The notes under the pieces are model-generated. The model worked only from the letters and a program-made list of their open reading frames with translations, did no database searches and was not told where the DNA came from. Made by a program: the position numbers and the translations under genes. Below are positions 46,646 to 55,301 of a stretch of DNA of 64,000 bases, piece after piece. This stretch comes from Variovorax sp. RA8 (lineage in GTDB: Bacteria; Pseudomonadota; Gammaproteobacteria; Burkholderiales; Burkholderiaceae_C): the NCBI RefSeq assembly GCF_901827175.1, contig NZ_LR594662.1:3720001-3784000 (forward strand), in the 5' to 3' direction. Each line of letters opens with the position of its first letter. Position 1 is the stretch's first letter.

Positions 46646-47511
46646 CAGAAGTGTTCCCAGTGTTCGCCGAAAAGCCCGCGCGGCCGGACCAGCAGGATGG
46701 AGGCCATGAGCAGGTACATGGCCGCGCCCGCGGCCTGCGGATAGAACTGCGTGGTCATGGCCGTGACCAGGCCCACCAGCAGGCCGGCCACCACGGCGCC
46801 GCCGTAGGAGCCGAGGCCGCCGATGGTGACGATCACGAACGCGGGCATGATCGCCTGCGCCGACATGCTGGGCGTGACCGACCACAACGGCGCCGCCAGC
46901 ACCCCGCCGGCGCCCGCCAGCAGGCAGCCCACGCCGAACGCGCCGCTCAGCACCAGCGGCAGGTTGATGCCCAGCATGCCCACCATCTGCGGATCGCGGC
47001 TGCCCGCGCGCAGGATGCGGCCGTAGGGCGTGAACGAAAGAAAGGCCCACAGCGCAACCAGGATCGCGACGGTGATGCCCAGCACCGCCACGCGGTAGGT
47101 GGTCGTGAGCACCGGCCCGTACTCGATGAAGCCCGACAGCATGGCCGGCGGCGTGAGCGGCTGAGCGCTCGACCCCCAGACCGTGCGGATCACGGCCTCG
47201 ATGAAGAGCGACAGCGCGAAGGTCAGCACCAGTGTCATCAGCGGGTCCTTGCCGTAGAGCCTGCGCACCAGCACGCGCTCGACCACGATGCCGACGATGC
47301 CGACGCCAATGGGCGCGAGCACCACGGCCGGCCAGCCGAAGCGCTGCTGGAGCGTCAGGGCAAAGTACGCGCCGAACGCGAAGAAGGCTCCGTGGGCCAC
47401 GTTCACGATGCCGAGCAGGCCGAACACGATCGACAACCCGATCGAGATCAGGATGAAGAGGAAGCCCAGCACAAGGCCGTTCACGGTCTGGGAGATGATC
47501 GCATCCAGCAT
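46645..47511 (-). CDS. livH: LIV-type ABC transporter permease LivH
   Basis: 288 residues, about 8 membrane helices. Typical start (IISQTVNGLVLGFLFILISI), GLLGIVNVAHGAFFAFGAY, and the C-terminal AFVIVTIGGLGSYGGAVVAG coupling region. Pairs with the permease domain of the fusion protein. First gene of the transporter operon; operator site 5 lies 15-29 bases upstream of its start codon. Confidence 0.94.
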   Translation of the reverse strand: MLDAIISQTVNGLVLGFLFILISIGLSIVFGLLGIVNVAHGAFFAFGAYFALTLQQRFGWPAVVLAPIGVGIVGIVVERVLVRRLYGKDPLMTLVLTFALSLFIEAVIRTVWGSSAQPLTPPAMLSGFIEYGPVLTTTYRVAVLGITVAILVALWAFLSFTPYGRILRAGSRDPQMVGMLGINLPLVLSGAFGVGCLLAGAGGVLAAPLWSVTPSMSAQAIMPAFVIVTIGGLGSYGGAVVAGLLVGLVTAMTTQFYPQAAGAAMYLLMASILLVRPRGLFGEHWEHF

Positions 47512-47525
47512 TGTTCTAATCTATC

Positions 47526-47540
47526 ATTGGCCCAACCATT
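47526..47540 (-). promoter_or_regulatory. Operator palindrome, site 5
   Basis: attggcccaaccatt, just upstream of livH. On the minus strand TTGCAG (47543-47548) could be a -35, with TGATAG about 17 bases on, so the palindrome would lie between the boxes. Confidence 0.75.
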
Positions 47541-47596
47541 CTCCTGCAACGACATCACGCGATGCATGCGGATGAACCCTTGCCGTGGGGCCCGGC

Positions 47597-48565
47597 TCAC
47601 TCAGGCGACAGGTTGGCCTCGCGCATGACGCGCGTCCAGATCTGCTGGTCGTTGCGGATCAGTTCGCCGAAGGCGGCGGCATTGCCGGGCTGCGGCGTCA
47701 TGCCCAGGCCCTTGAGCTTCTCCTGCATGGCCGTCTCGGCCACCGCCATGTTCACGGCCTCGTTGAGCCGCGCCACGATCTCCGCCGGCGTGCCCGCCGG
47801 TGCCGCCAGGCCGAACCAGGCCATCACGCTGAAACCGGGCAGCGACTCGGCGATGGCGGGCACCTTCGGCAGCAGTGGGCTGCGCTTGGGCGAGGACACG
47901 CCCAGCATGCGCAGCTTGCCGCTGCCCACGAAGGCATTGATCGCATCGGAGGGCGTGGTGATCACCACCTTGACGTCACCCGCCAGCACCGCATTGGTGG
48001 CCTGCGACGAGCCCTGGTAGGGAACATAGACCATCTTCAGCCCGGCCATCTGGTTGAAGAGCTCGTTCGCGAGATGCCCCAGCGAGCCGCGGCCGGCGGA
48101 CGCGTACTCGAGCTCGCCCGGCCGCGCCTTGGCATACGCGATGAGCTCGGCGATGCTCCTGGCGGGGATCACCGGGTTGAGCAGGAAGACCATCGGCGTG
48201 GTCGCGATGTTCGCCACGGGCGCGAGATCCTTGATGGCGTCGTAGCCGGCCGTCTTCTGCATCAGCGACGTGGTGACGGTGCTGTTGCCCACCTGCAGCA
48301 GCGTGTACCCGTCGGGCGCAGCGTTCTTGACATACTGCGTGCCCATCGTGCCGCTGGCGCCCAGCCGGTTGTCGATGACGATGGGCTGGCCGAGCAGGCG
48401 CTGCAGCGGCTCCTGCAGGTTGCGGCACAGCACGTCACCCGTGCCGCCGGCCGCAAAGGGCACGACGATGCGGATCGGCTTGTTCGGGAAGCCCTGCGCA
48501 CGGGCCATGCCGTACGGCAGACTGGCGAGGGCAGCGGCGCCCATGAGGTGGCGGCGTGAAATCAT
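47597..48565 (-). CDS. Tripartite tricarboxylate transporter substrate-binding protein (Bug family)
   Basis: 322 residues. Signal peptide (ISRRHLMGAAALASLPYGMA), then FPNKPIRIVVPFAAGGTGDV, RLGASGTMGTQYVKNAAPDG, and AWFGLAAPAGTPAEIVARLN, all Bug-family hallmarks. No TctA/TctB genes in the window. It has its own promoter with operator site 6, so it is probably a single-gene unit; 85 bases separate it from livH. Confidence 0.92.
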   Translation of the reverse strand: MISRRHLMGAAALASLPYGMARAQGFPNKPIRIVVPFAAGGTGDVLCRNLQEPLQRLLGQPIVIDNRLGASGTMGTQYVKNAAPDGYTLLQVGNSTVTTSLMQKTAGYDAIKDLAPVANIATTPMVFLLNPVIPARSIAELIAYAKARPGELEYASAGRGSLGHLANELFNQMAGLKMVYVPYQGSSQATNAVLAGDVKVVITTPSDAINAFVGSGKLRMLGVSSPKRSPLLPKVPAIAESLPGFSVMAWFGLAAPAGTPAEIVARLNEAVNMAVAETAMQEKLKGLGMTPQPGNAAAFGELIRNDQQIWTRVMREANLSPE

Positions 48566-48617
48566 GGCTTGTCTCCTTGGGGTTCAGACGCAGGATTGCT
48601 GCATGGCCCTGTCATTC

Positions 48618-48657
48618 ATTGGTCCGACCATTATGCCTAAAGAAGGACGTACGTCAA
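48618..48657 (-). promoter_or_regulatory. Sigma-70 promoter with operator palindrome, site 6
   Basis: Minus-strand -35 TTGACG (48652-48657), 16-bp spacer, -10 CATAAT (48630-48635). The palindrome attggtccgaccatt (48618-48632) begins inside the -10 and covers the expected start of transcription. It is the most symmetric of the eight sites (TGGTC-C-GACCA) and the best evidence that the palindrome is a repressor site. Confidence 0.82.
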
Positions 48658-48691
48658 CAACGAGCGGGTGGCATCCGCGGACCGGCGGCCT

Positions 48692-49897
48692 TCAGCTCAC
48701 GACGCCGGCGGCGGCGAGCCCGTCGATCTCTGTCCGCTCCAGGCCCCAGCCTGCCAGCGCCGCGTGCAGATCGATGCCAGGCTCCACCCCCGCGGCAGGC
48801 AACGCGGCCGGCGTTCGCGAGAAGCGCGGCGCCGGCGCCGGCTGCACCATGCCGTCGACCTCCACGAAGGTGCCGCGCGCGCGGTTGTGCGGATGCGCGG
48901 CGGCCTCCTCCATGCTCAGGACGGGCGCGAAGCACGTCTCGCTGGTCTCGAGCTGCGCGCACCACTCGTCGCGCGTGCGCGTGCGGAACACGTCGGCCAG
49001 CTGCGCACGGATGGCCGGCCAGTTGGCCGTGTCGGCGCGATCGGGCAGGCCCGCGTTCTCGAGCCCCATCTGGCGCAGCAACTCGGCGTAGAACTTCGGC
49101 TCGGCCGAGCCGATGCTGATGTACTTGCCGTCGCGCGTCTCGTACACGGCGTAGAACGGCGAGCCGCCCCCGGTCACGCTGCGCCCCCTCCCCGGCCACG
49201 CACCGCCCGCGCGATGGCCGAAGAAGTAGGTCATGAGCGAGGCCGCGCCATCGACCATGGCCGCATCGACGACCTGGCCCTTGCCGGAGCGCGCGGCTTC
49301 GATCAGCGCGCAGGCCATGCCGAAGGCGAGGTACATGCCGCCGCCGCCGAAGTCGCCGACCAGGTTGAGCGGCACCACCGGCGGGCCATCCGCTTCGCCG
49401 ATCGCCTCCAGCGCGCCCGACAGTGCGATGTAGTTGATGTCGTGCCCGGGGGCCATGGCCATCGGGCCTTCCTGGCCCCAGCCCGTCATCCGGCCGTAGA
49501 CCAGCTTCGGATTGAGTGCCAGGCAGGGCTCGGGGCCCAGTCCCAGCCGCTCCATCACGCCCGGGCGGAAGCCCTCGATCAAGGCATCCGCGCCTGCGAC
49601 GAGGCGCTTGACCAGCGCAACGCCCCCGGTCGACTTGAGGTCCACGGCGATCGAGCGGCGGTTGCGGTCGGTGAAGTAGAAGCGCTGCGCCATTGCGCGC
49701 GGCGCCGGATCGGGCCGATCGACGCGCAGCACCGTCGCGCCCATGTCGGCGAGCATCATGGCGGCGAACGGGCCGGGTGCAAGCCCGGCCATCTCGACGA
49801 CCCTGAGGCCGCCCAGGGGCCCGGTGGCGCGGCTCACTGGCGCACCTTTGCCTTCGGCTGCGGTGCTGTTCGCGTTCGGAACGGCCGTGCGGCTCAT
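48692..49897 (-). CDS. CaiB/BaiF family III CoA-transferase or alpha-methylacyl-CoA racemase
   Basis: 401 residues from ATG 49897, or 381 from the GTG at 49837 where family similarity begins (GGLRVVEMAGLAPGPFAAMM). The first 20 codons come from a dispersed repeat. DLKSTGGVALVKRLVAGADA, GHDINYIALSGAL (with the conserved Asp) and GGSPFYAVYETRDGKYISIG fit the racemase branch (AMACR) of the family. Racemases flip 2-methyl-branched acyl-CoA esters, which occur in isoprenoid and steroid side chains. Last gene of the operon starting at 55097. Confidence 0.87.
   Translation of the reverse strand: MSRTAVPNANSTAAEGKGAPVSRATGPLGGLRVVEMAGLAPGPFAAMMLADMGATVLRVDRPDPAPRAMAQRFYFTDRNRRSIAVDLKSTGGVALVKRLVAGADALIEGFRPGVMERLGLGPEPCLALNPKLVYGRMTGWGQEGPMAMAPGHDINYIALSGALEAIGEADGPPVVPLNLVGDFGGGGMYLAFGMACALIEAARSGKGQVVDAAMVDGAASLMTYFFGHRAGGAWPGRGRSVTGGGSPFYAVYETRDGKYISIGSAEPKFYAELLRQMGLENAGLPDRADTANWPAIRAQLADVFRTRTRDEWCAQLETSETCFAPVLSMEEAAAHPHNRARGTFVEVDGMVQPAPAPRFSRTPAALPAAGVEPGIDLHAALAGWGLERTEIDGLAAAGVVS
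49837..49897 (-). repeat. Dispersed repeat at a gene start, copy 2
   Basis: Minus strand; near-identical to 35755-35811 over 47 bases, with a 6-base longer end (GGCAAAGGTGCGCCA before GTG). Here it forms the first 20 codons of the CoA-transferase frame. In both copies AAGG lies about 7 bases before a GTG, so the repeat itself supplies a ribosome site. Confidence 0.8.
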
Positions 49898-49911
49898 CGT
49901 TCGCTCCCGCC

Positions 49912-51669
49912 TCAGGCAGTGGTCATCGACGGCCGTGCCTCCGCGGCGGCCTCCGACGCGCCGTGCCCGGCCATGAACTCGGCCGCCACGAAGCCGAAGG
50001 TCATCGCCGGCCCGAGGGTGATGCCGCCTCCGGGATAGCCGCCGCCCATGACGCTCGCGTTGTCGTTGCCGGCCGCGAACAGCCCGGGCACCGGCCGGCC
50101 CTCGCCGTCGAGCACGCGTGCGAATCGGTCGGTCCTGATGCCGGCGAAAGTGCCCAGGTCGCCCATGACGACCTTGACCGCATAGAACGGGCCGTCCTTC
50201 ACCGGCGCGACGCAGGGGTTGGGCCGATGGGTCTTGTCGCCGAGGAAGCGGTTGTAGACACGCCAGCCGCGGCGGAACTGGAGGTCCTTGCCTTCCTCCG
50301 CGCCGAGGTTGTAGTCGGTCACCGTCTTCTGCAGCGCCGCGCCATCGATGCCGGCCAGGGCGGCGAGCTCGCCGAGCGTCTTTCCGCGCAGCAGGTAGCC
50401 CGAGCGAAGGTGGCCCCCGAGCGGCAGCGGGAACGGCTTGGCGAAGCCGAGTCCGTAGCGGCGGATGGTGCGGTGATCGGCGATCAGCCATGCGGCGACC
50501 TCGATCCCGTCGGCGCAGTGCTTCTGCATCGCCATGCCCATGTCGTGGTACGAGTCGGACTCGTTGGTGAAGCGCCGCCCCTCGCGGTTGACGGCGATGA
50601 TGCCGGGCTTGTAGCGGTCGATCAGGTGCGGGAAGACACCGGCTTCGCCATTGGCGCGCCGCACCTTCGACACCGGAATCCATGCTGCCGCGTTCGGCAG
50701 CTTCGCGCTGACCTGGCCGCCCACCGACTCGGCCAGGCGCAGGCCGTCGCCGGTATTGCCGGGCGGTGCGGGCGACAGGTGCTCGCGGCCGGTCGGCGCA
50801 TGCGGAAACAGCTTCTTCCTGCGCTCGACATCCTGCGGGAAACCGCCCGCCGCCAGCACCACGCCGCGCCGCGCGCCGACGCGCACGCTGCTGCCGTCGG
50901 CCTTGCCCACGACGACGCCACTGATGCGTCCGCCATCGCGCACGAGCGCCCGGGCTGGCGACTCGAGCCACATCGGGATGCCGAGATCGAAGGCCGACTT
51001 GGCCAGCCGCGCCGTCAGCGCATTGCCATTGGTCAGCCGCATCGCGCGGCCGTGGAAGATCATCTCTATCGCATGCGTCATGAGCCGCTTCGCGACGTAG
51101 GCCGCCGACTTGAACGACCGCGTGGCGTTGAAGAAGTGCCCGACCTCGGCGCTCGAGTTGAACATCATGCCCACGAAGGTGATCTCCTTGAGCGGAGGCC
51201 GCAGCGATCGGATGTGTTCGCCGAGCTCGCGCCCATCGAGCGGCGCGGCCATGATCGAGCGCCCGGCCATGCGCCCGCCGGGACTCTCGGCGTGATAGTC
51301 AGGGTACTCGGGCAGCGCGATCAGCTTCACCTCGGTCTGGCGCACGAAGAAATCGACCATGCGCGGCCCGTTGGCGAGGAAGGCCTCCACGCGCTCGCTG
51401 TCGTAGAAATCGCCGCATTCGTACTTCAGGTAGGTCCGTGCGTCGTCCATCGAATCGGGCTCGGGCTTGAAGGTGGAGATCGGATTGTTCGGGATCCACA
51501 GCACGCCGCCGGAGCGCGCGGTCGTGCCGCCGTACAGCGGTTCCTTCTCGAGCAGCAGCACCTCGAGTCCCATCTTGCGTGCGGCCACGGCGGCCGCCAT
51601 GCCGCCGGCCCCGGTGCCGATCACCACCACGTCGACCGTCTGGTCGAAGCCGTCGCCGGCCGTCTTCAT
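49912..51669 (-). CDS. FAD-dependent oxidoreductase, 3-ketosteroid delta-1-dehydrogenase type
   Basis: 585 residues. FAD motif VDVVVIGTGAGGMAAAVAAR; active-site-like block NREGRRFTNESDSYHDMGMA; C-terminal AAGNDNASVMGGGYPGGGIT plus LGPAMTFGF, close to ketosteroid dehydrogenases with the Tyr-Pro-Gly-x-Gly motif kept. A paralogue of the protein at 24442 by layout and C-terminal motifs. Probably desaturates an alicyclic ketone or its CoA derivative; substrate unknown. Four-base overlap with the EthD-like gene. Confidence 0.86.
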   Translation of the reverse strand: MKTAGDGFDQTVDVVVIGTGAGGMAAAVAARKMGLEVLLLEKEPLYGGTTARSGGVLWIPNNPISTFKPEPDSMDDARTYLKYECGDFYDSERVEAFLANGPRMVDFFVRQTEVKLIALPEYPDYHAESPGGRMAGRSIMAAPLDGRELGEHIRSLRPPLKEITFVGMMFNSSAEVGHFFNATRSFKSAAYVAKRLMTHAIEMIFHGRAMRLTNGNALTARLAKSAFDLGIPMWLESPARALVRDGGRISGVVVGKADGSSVRVGARRGVVLAAGGFPQDVERRKKLFPHAPTGREHLSPAPPGNTGDGLRLAESVGGQVSAKLPNAAAWIPVSKVRRANGEAGVFPHLIDRYKPGIIAVNREGRRFTNESDSYHDMGMAMQKHCADGIEVAAWLIADHRTIRRYGLGFAKPFPLPLGGHLRSGYLLRGKTLGELAALAGIDGAALQKTVTDYNLGAEEGKDLQFRRGWRVYNRFLGDKTHRPNPCVAPVKDGPFYAVKVVMGDLGTFAGIRTDRFARVLDGEGRPVPGLFAAGNDNASVMGGGYPGGGITLGPAMTFGFVAAEFMAGHGASEAAAEARPSMTTA

Positions 51670-52373
51670 CGGACTACCCTGCCCTCGACCAGCATGGTGC
51701 TCACCCGCGCATTGAGCTCGCGTCCGTCGTCCTTGAGCGGCAGGCGCGCATCGGATGCGTAGCTCGTGTTCATCGCCGCCTCATCGGCGAAGCAAACCTC
51801 TGCGATGCCGTCGATCGGCAGGCTTTCGTGGTCGACCGGCCGCCCGGCGGCGTCGTAGCGCGCCGTCACGAGGTTCTGCACGTAGCCGTCGAGCAGCGGC
51901 AGATGCCTGACCAGGCTGGCATGGCGGCCGAACCACGCCTCGCGGAAATCCTCCCGCGTGGCGGCCTTGCGCGTCAGCAGCAGCCAGCGGCGGAACCCGC
52001 CGTCCACGGCGCCATTGCGCAACGGCACGGGCACGTTCGGCTCGCTGTCCAGTGCGAAGAGCACTCGGGCGACACCCTGCATGTCCTTCATCAGCGCCGC
52101 CCATGCGGGCGATTCGACAGCCCGCCGGGCGGCTGCGGCATCGGCGAAATGCAGATCCACGGACACATCGATGTCATCCGCCTGCGCCACCGCGCCGCCG
52201 TAAGGCCTGTCGTTCTCGATGTAGTCCGTCGGCACATGGCGCACAACGCGGTTCACCTGCGCCTGCTGCAGGCCGGGCAACTCGCGCAACGCCTGTGCGG
52301 CCATCCGCTCGAGTGCATCCGCGGCGGCGGAAGCCGGTTGCGAGGCAGCCAGGCAAAGCGTCTTGATGAGCAT
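51666..52373 (-). CDS. EthD-like dimeric alpha/beta-barrel protein
   Basis: 235 residues (one more from the ATG at 52376). Two ferredoxin-like halves: KTLCLAASQPASAAADALER at the start, and RWLLLTRKAATREDFREAWF plus GRHASLVRHLP in the second, the EthD pattern. These proteins are often small ring-modifying enzymes or accessory proteins in degradation operons. AAGGA lies 5 bases before the chosen ATG. 38 bases after the SDR gene. Confidence 0.75.
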   Translation of the reverse strand: MLIKTLCLAASQPASAAADALERMAAQALRELPGLQQAQVNRVVRHVPTDYIENDRPYGGAVAQADDIDVSVDLHFADAAAARRAVESPAWAALMKDMQGVARVLFALDSEPNVPVPLRNGAVDGGFRRWLLLTRKAATREDFREAWFGRHASLVRHLPLLDGYVQNLVTARYDAAGRPVDHESLPIDGIAEVCFADEAAMNTSYASDARLPLKDDGRELNARVSTMLVEGRVVR

Positions 52374-52411
52374 CATGGTCCTTCGTCTTGGATCTAGCGC
52401 CGGCCCGCGGC

Positions 52412-53194
52412 TCAGGCAAACATTGCCGGCTGCACATTCATCAGCGCCGTGCGCATGAAGCCGCCGTCGATGATGATGTCCTGCCCGTTCATGTAGGAAG
52501 CGGCGTCGCTCACGAGAAAGGCCACCGCGTCCGCGATGTCGTCGGGCCGGCCGATGCGGCGCGCCGGCACCACCTTGATCCGGCCCTGGTGCAGCTTCTC
52601 GTTCCGATAGAAATCCTCGGTCATCGGCGTGCGGATCATGCCCGGGCTGACCGAGTTGGCGCGAATGCCGCGCGGCCCCCACTCCACGGCCATCTGGTGG
52701 GTAAGGCCGAGCACGCCGGCCTTGCTCGGGCCGTAGGGGCCGATGTCGTTCGGGACGCGCGCGCCGATCGAGGCGAGATTGACGATCGCGCCCGAGCCCT
52801 GCGCGAGCATCATGCGCGCGAGGTGCTTGGCGCACAGGAAGGAGCCGCGCAGGTTCACGCTCATCACCCGGTCCCACACCTCGGCGGGCAGTTCCTCCAG
52901 CGGAATGACGGGCGCCATGATGCCGGCGTTGTTCACCAGGATGTCGCAGCGGCCGAATGCGGCCTTGACCGCATCCGCCATGGCTTCGATCGCCGCCTCG
53001 TCGGTGATGTCGCAGGCCAGCGAGAGCGCGGCGAGCGGATTCCCGGGCGCCTCCAGGTCGACGGCCGCCACGCGCGCGCCCATCGCCGCGAGCCGCGCGA
53101 CCATCGCGCCGCCAAGCCCGCCGCCTGCGCCCGTGATCACCGCGACGCGCCCCCGGAGGGCATCCGCACCGAAAGTCGTCTGCGGCTGGCTCAT
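52412..53194 (-). CDS. Short-chain dehydrogenase/reductase (SDR)
   Basis: 260 residues. TGAGGGLGGAMVARL cofactor loop, ILVNNAGIMAP, serine in NLASIGARV, catalytic YGPSKAG. Not closely similar to the SDR pair at 40-42 kb. Overlaps the TIM-barrel gene by ATGA. Acts on an alcohol/ketone of the pathway; substrate unknown. Confidence 0.93.
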   Translation of the reverse strand: MSQPQTTFGADALRGRVAVITGAGGGLGGAMVARLAAMGARVAAVDLEAPGNPLAALSLACDITDEAAIEAMADAVKAAFGRCDILVNNAGIMAPVIPLEELPAEVWDRVMSVNLRGSFLCAKHLARMMLAQGSGAIVNLASIGARVPNDIGPYGPSKAGVLGLTHQMAVEWGPRGIRANSVSPGMIRTPMTEDFYRNEKLHQGRIKVVPARRIGRPDDIADAVAFLVSDAASYMNGQDIIIDGGFMRTALMNVQPAMFA

Positions 53195-54042
53195 CGTTCG
53201 TACTCCATGGCGGTGGGAAAGTGGCGGTCGAAGAATCGTCGCGCCGCCTCGGCGGCATGGCGTGCACGCGCGGCAGGCGACAGCCCGGCGTGCGCGACCA
53301 CCGGCGTCTCCAGCTCGAGCTCCGCGTCGGCCGGCAGCGCATTCACCACGGACGCCAGGTCGAGCCCGCCGTCTCCCAGGACCATGCGCCCCGACATCGC
53401 CTCGTCGAACAGCGTGCTGCCGGCAGCCAGTTGCGCGGGCGCATCGCTGAGCTGCGTGAGGTAGATGGTCGCGGGGTCCAGCGCGGCGACATCTGCGGCC
53501 GTGGCGCCGGAGCGTGCGAGGTGCAGCGTGTCGATCAGGAGCCCGGCATTGGCCGCGCCGCTGGCCGCGATGACCGCCTGCGCCTGCCCAATGGTCTTCA
53601 GTTCGCTCATCGGCATGAACTCGAGCGCGATCCGGATGCCCGCATCGGCAGCGGCGGCCGCGTAGTCGCGCAGCAGCGATGCGACGCGCGCGTGATCCGC
53701 CTCGAAGCAGCCCTGCAGGATCATCGGCGCGCCCACGGCCCTGGCCGCCTCGACGTTCGCCATCAGGTGCGCGGGGCGCACCTGCGGCGAGAGGTAGTAG
53801 CCGCTGATGCTCGAGATGCGAACGCCCTTCTCGGCAGCGGCCGCGCGGATCCTCGCGAATGCCGAAGGGTCGGCATCGACCGACGGCCAGGCATCGCCGG
53901 GATAGCGCCCGCTCACGCGCGGCCCGGCCGCGCCGTAGCCGGCCTGTGCGGCGGCGTCGATGGTGTCCAGCGGCGCTGCCTTCGCGCCCAGCGTCAGGAA
54001 GCCCAGCGTCAGGTTGGCCGTCTTGCGGTGCCGTGCATTCAT
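53191..54042 (-). CDS. Sugar phosphate isomerase/epimerase family TIM-barrel protein
   Basis: 283 residues of the AP-endonuclease-2-like TIM barrel (PF01261). Metal-site blocks: IALEFMPMSELKTIGQAQAV, GLLIDTLHLARSG, TIYLTQLSDA, and ELETPVVAHAG near the end. Such proteins isomerise or epimerise hydroxy-ketones, and some cleave ring or inositol derivatives. ATG overlaps the stop of the enone reductase gene. Confidence 0.82.
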   Translation of the reverse strand: MNARHRKTANLTLGFLTLGAKAAPLDTIDAAAQAGYGAAGPRVSGRYPGDAWPSVDADPSAFARIRAAAAEKGVRISSISGYYLSPQVRPAHLMANVEAARAVGAPMILQGCFEADHARVASLLRDYAAAAADAGIRIALEFMPMSELKTIGQAQAVIAASGAANAGLLIDTLHLARSGATAADVAALDPATIYLTQLSDAPAQLAAGSTLFDEAMSGRMVLGDGGLDLASVVNALPADAELELETPVVAHAGLSPAARARHAAEAARRFFDRHFPTAMEYER

Positions 54043-55097
54043 TGGGGGATCACCTTGTGCTCCTGCAGTTCGCGCAGACGCTGCACGAACACGCGGTCGG
54101 TCTCGATGCATGCATGAAATCCGGCGCGGCGGATCTTGCCGGTCTCGAGCACGACGTCGTGCGACATCCGCAGCATGTAGTCGACCCAGGCCCAGTTGAC
54201 GATCGTCGCGATGTCGATGCTGCGCAGGCCCTGCCGCTGCGCGATTCGATCCCACACGGCCTGCTGGTCGGGCATCACGTCGGCAAGCGGCATGGTCTTG
54301 GGCTCCGCCGCTTCCATGCCCAGGCTCGCAGCGACCACCGGCCAGGTATTGCGCCAGCGCGCGGGGTCGCCGTTGGCGACGTTGAAGGCCTGGTTGGCCG
54401 CCGCGTCGGCCGTCGCGGCCCAGCTCGCAGCCGCGCCGATCTGCTGGGCATCGGCGATCTGGTGCAATGCATCGTAGGCGCCCGCGCTGCCTGGAAAGCG
54501 CAGCGGCAGCCCCAGCTCCTTGCAGAGAGCGGCGTAGATGCCGACCCCCAGCACCAGGTTCATCGGGTTGCCGACCGCGAAGCCGGAGACGAAAGGCGGA
54601 ATGAGGTTGACCCACGACCATGCCTGCCCGCGCTGCGCCTGGCGCAGGAAGTCTTCCTGGTCGTAGTAGAAATTGGGCGGCAGTTGCCGCGCATCGCTCT
54701 CGCGGCACGGCGTGGAGACGGCGCCCCACTGGATACCGTAGAACTTGGCACCCGTGACCAGAACGATCTTCCGCAGGCCCGGTGCCGCGGTGCTCGCGGC
54801 GTCCACCACGTTGCGCAGCATGCCCAGGTTGGGCGCCACCTCGGCCGCCCGGCCGGGCGCCTGCTGGTAGGCCGCGTAGAAGACGTGGCTGATCCCCTCG
54901 TGCCGCGCGAAGGCCTTGCGGCATGCCTGCGCATCCATCAGGTCCACGGCGATGCCCTCGGTCCCGGGGATGCCACCTCCTCCCGAACGCGAAGCGCACA
55001 ACACGCGCCAACCGTCGGCCACGAGCCGCTGTGCGATGCCCGTGCCCACGATCCCGCTGGCTCCGGCGACCAGCGCGACGGGTTGATTGGATTGCAA
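54039..55097 (-). CDS. PRISE-type SDR (progesterone 5-beta-reductase/iridoid synthase-like enone reductase)
   Basis: 352 residues from a TTG start with GGAGAG upstream. Rossmann loop VAGASGIVGTGIAQRL (10-25). The catalytic lysine lies in VLVTGAKFYG (Lys118) and the tyrosine in LPPNFYYDQEDFL (Tyr144/145), followed by the family stretch NPMNLVLGVGIYAALCKELG and LPLRFPG. This matches PRISE enzymes, which reduce the C=C of activated enones with NADPH. First gene of a six-gene operon ending with the CoA-transferase; operator site 7 lies just upstream. Confidence 0.88.
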   Translation of the reverse strand: MQSNQPVALVAGASGIVGTGIAQRLVADGWRVLCASRSGGGGIPGTEGIAVDLMDAQACRKAFARHEGISHVFYAAYQQAPGRAAEVAPNLGMLRNVVDAASTAAPGLRKIVLVTGAKFYGIQWGAVSTPCRESDARQLPPNFYYDQEDFLRQAQRGQAWSWVNLIPPFVSGFAVGNPMNLVLGVGIYAALCKELGLPLRFPGSAGAYDALHQIADAQQIGAAASWAATADAAANQAFNVANGDPARWRNTWPVVAASLGMEAAEPKTMPLADVMPDQQAVWDRIAQRQGLRSIDIATIVNWAWVDYMLRMSHDVVLETGKIRRAGFHACIETDRVFVQRLRELQEHKVIPQ

Positions 55098-55121
55098 GGA
55101 ACTCTCCGATTGATCAACTGG

Positions 55122-55136
55122 AATGGTTATACCATT
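55122..55136. promoter_or_regulatory. Operator palindrome, site 7
   Basis: aatggttataccatt, 25 bases upstream of the TTG start at 55097. On the minus strand TATAAC lies inside it and may be the -10. It serves the enone reductase operon. The rest of the 55098-55301 gap holds no gene. Confidence 0.76.
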
Positions 55137-55250
55137 TTAATCATCAGATCACGACCAGGAGCATCGCGCAAAGTCAATGCAGCAGGCGTCGAAGACGCTT
55201 CCCGCTGGCAGCAGCCTTCTTGGCATTCGGGTAAATAAGAGGATCTATCC

Positions 55251-55265
55251 ATTGGTCCGTCCATT
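55251..55265. promoter_or_regulatory. Operator palindrome, site 8
   Basis: attggtccgtccatt, 36 bases upstream of the ATG at 55302. TTGGTC in its left half could act as a -35. Together with site 7 it places both sides of this divergent gap under the same regulator. Confidence 0.76.
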
Positions 55266-55301
55266 AGGCTATTGGGTCTACACCGCTCCCGAAGGACAGC
55301 C

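Noticed and set aside
44084..46744. 886-codon plus-strand frame opposite the LivM-G-F fusion
   Set aside because: Low-complexity His/Gln/Arg composition typical of antisense shadows; the minus strand encodes complete ABC motifs.
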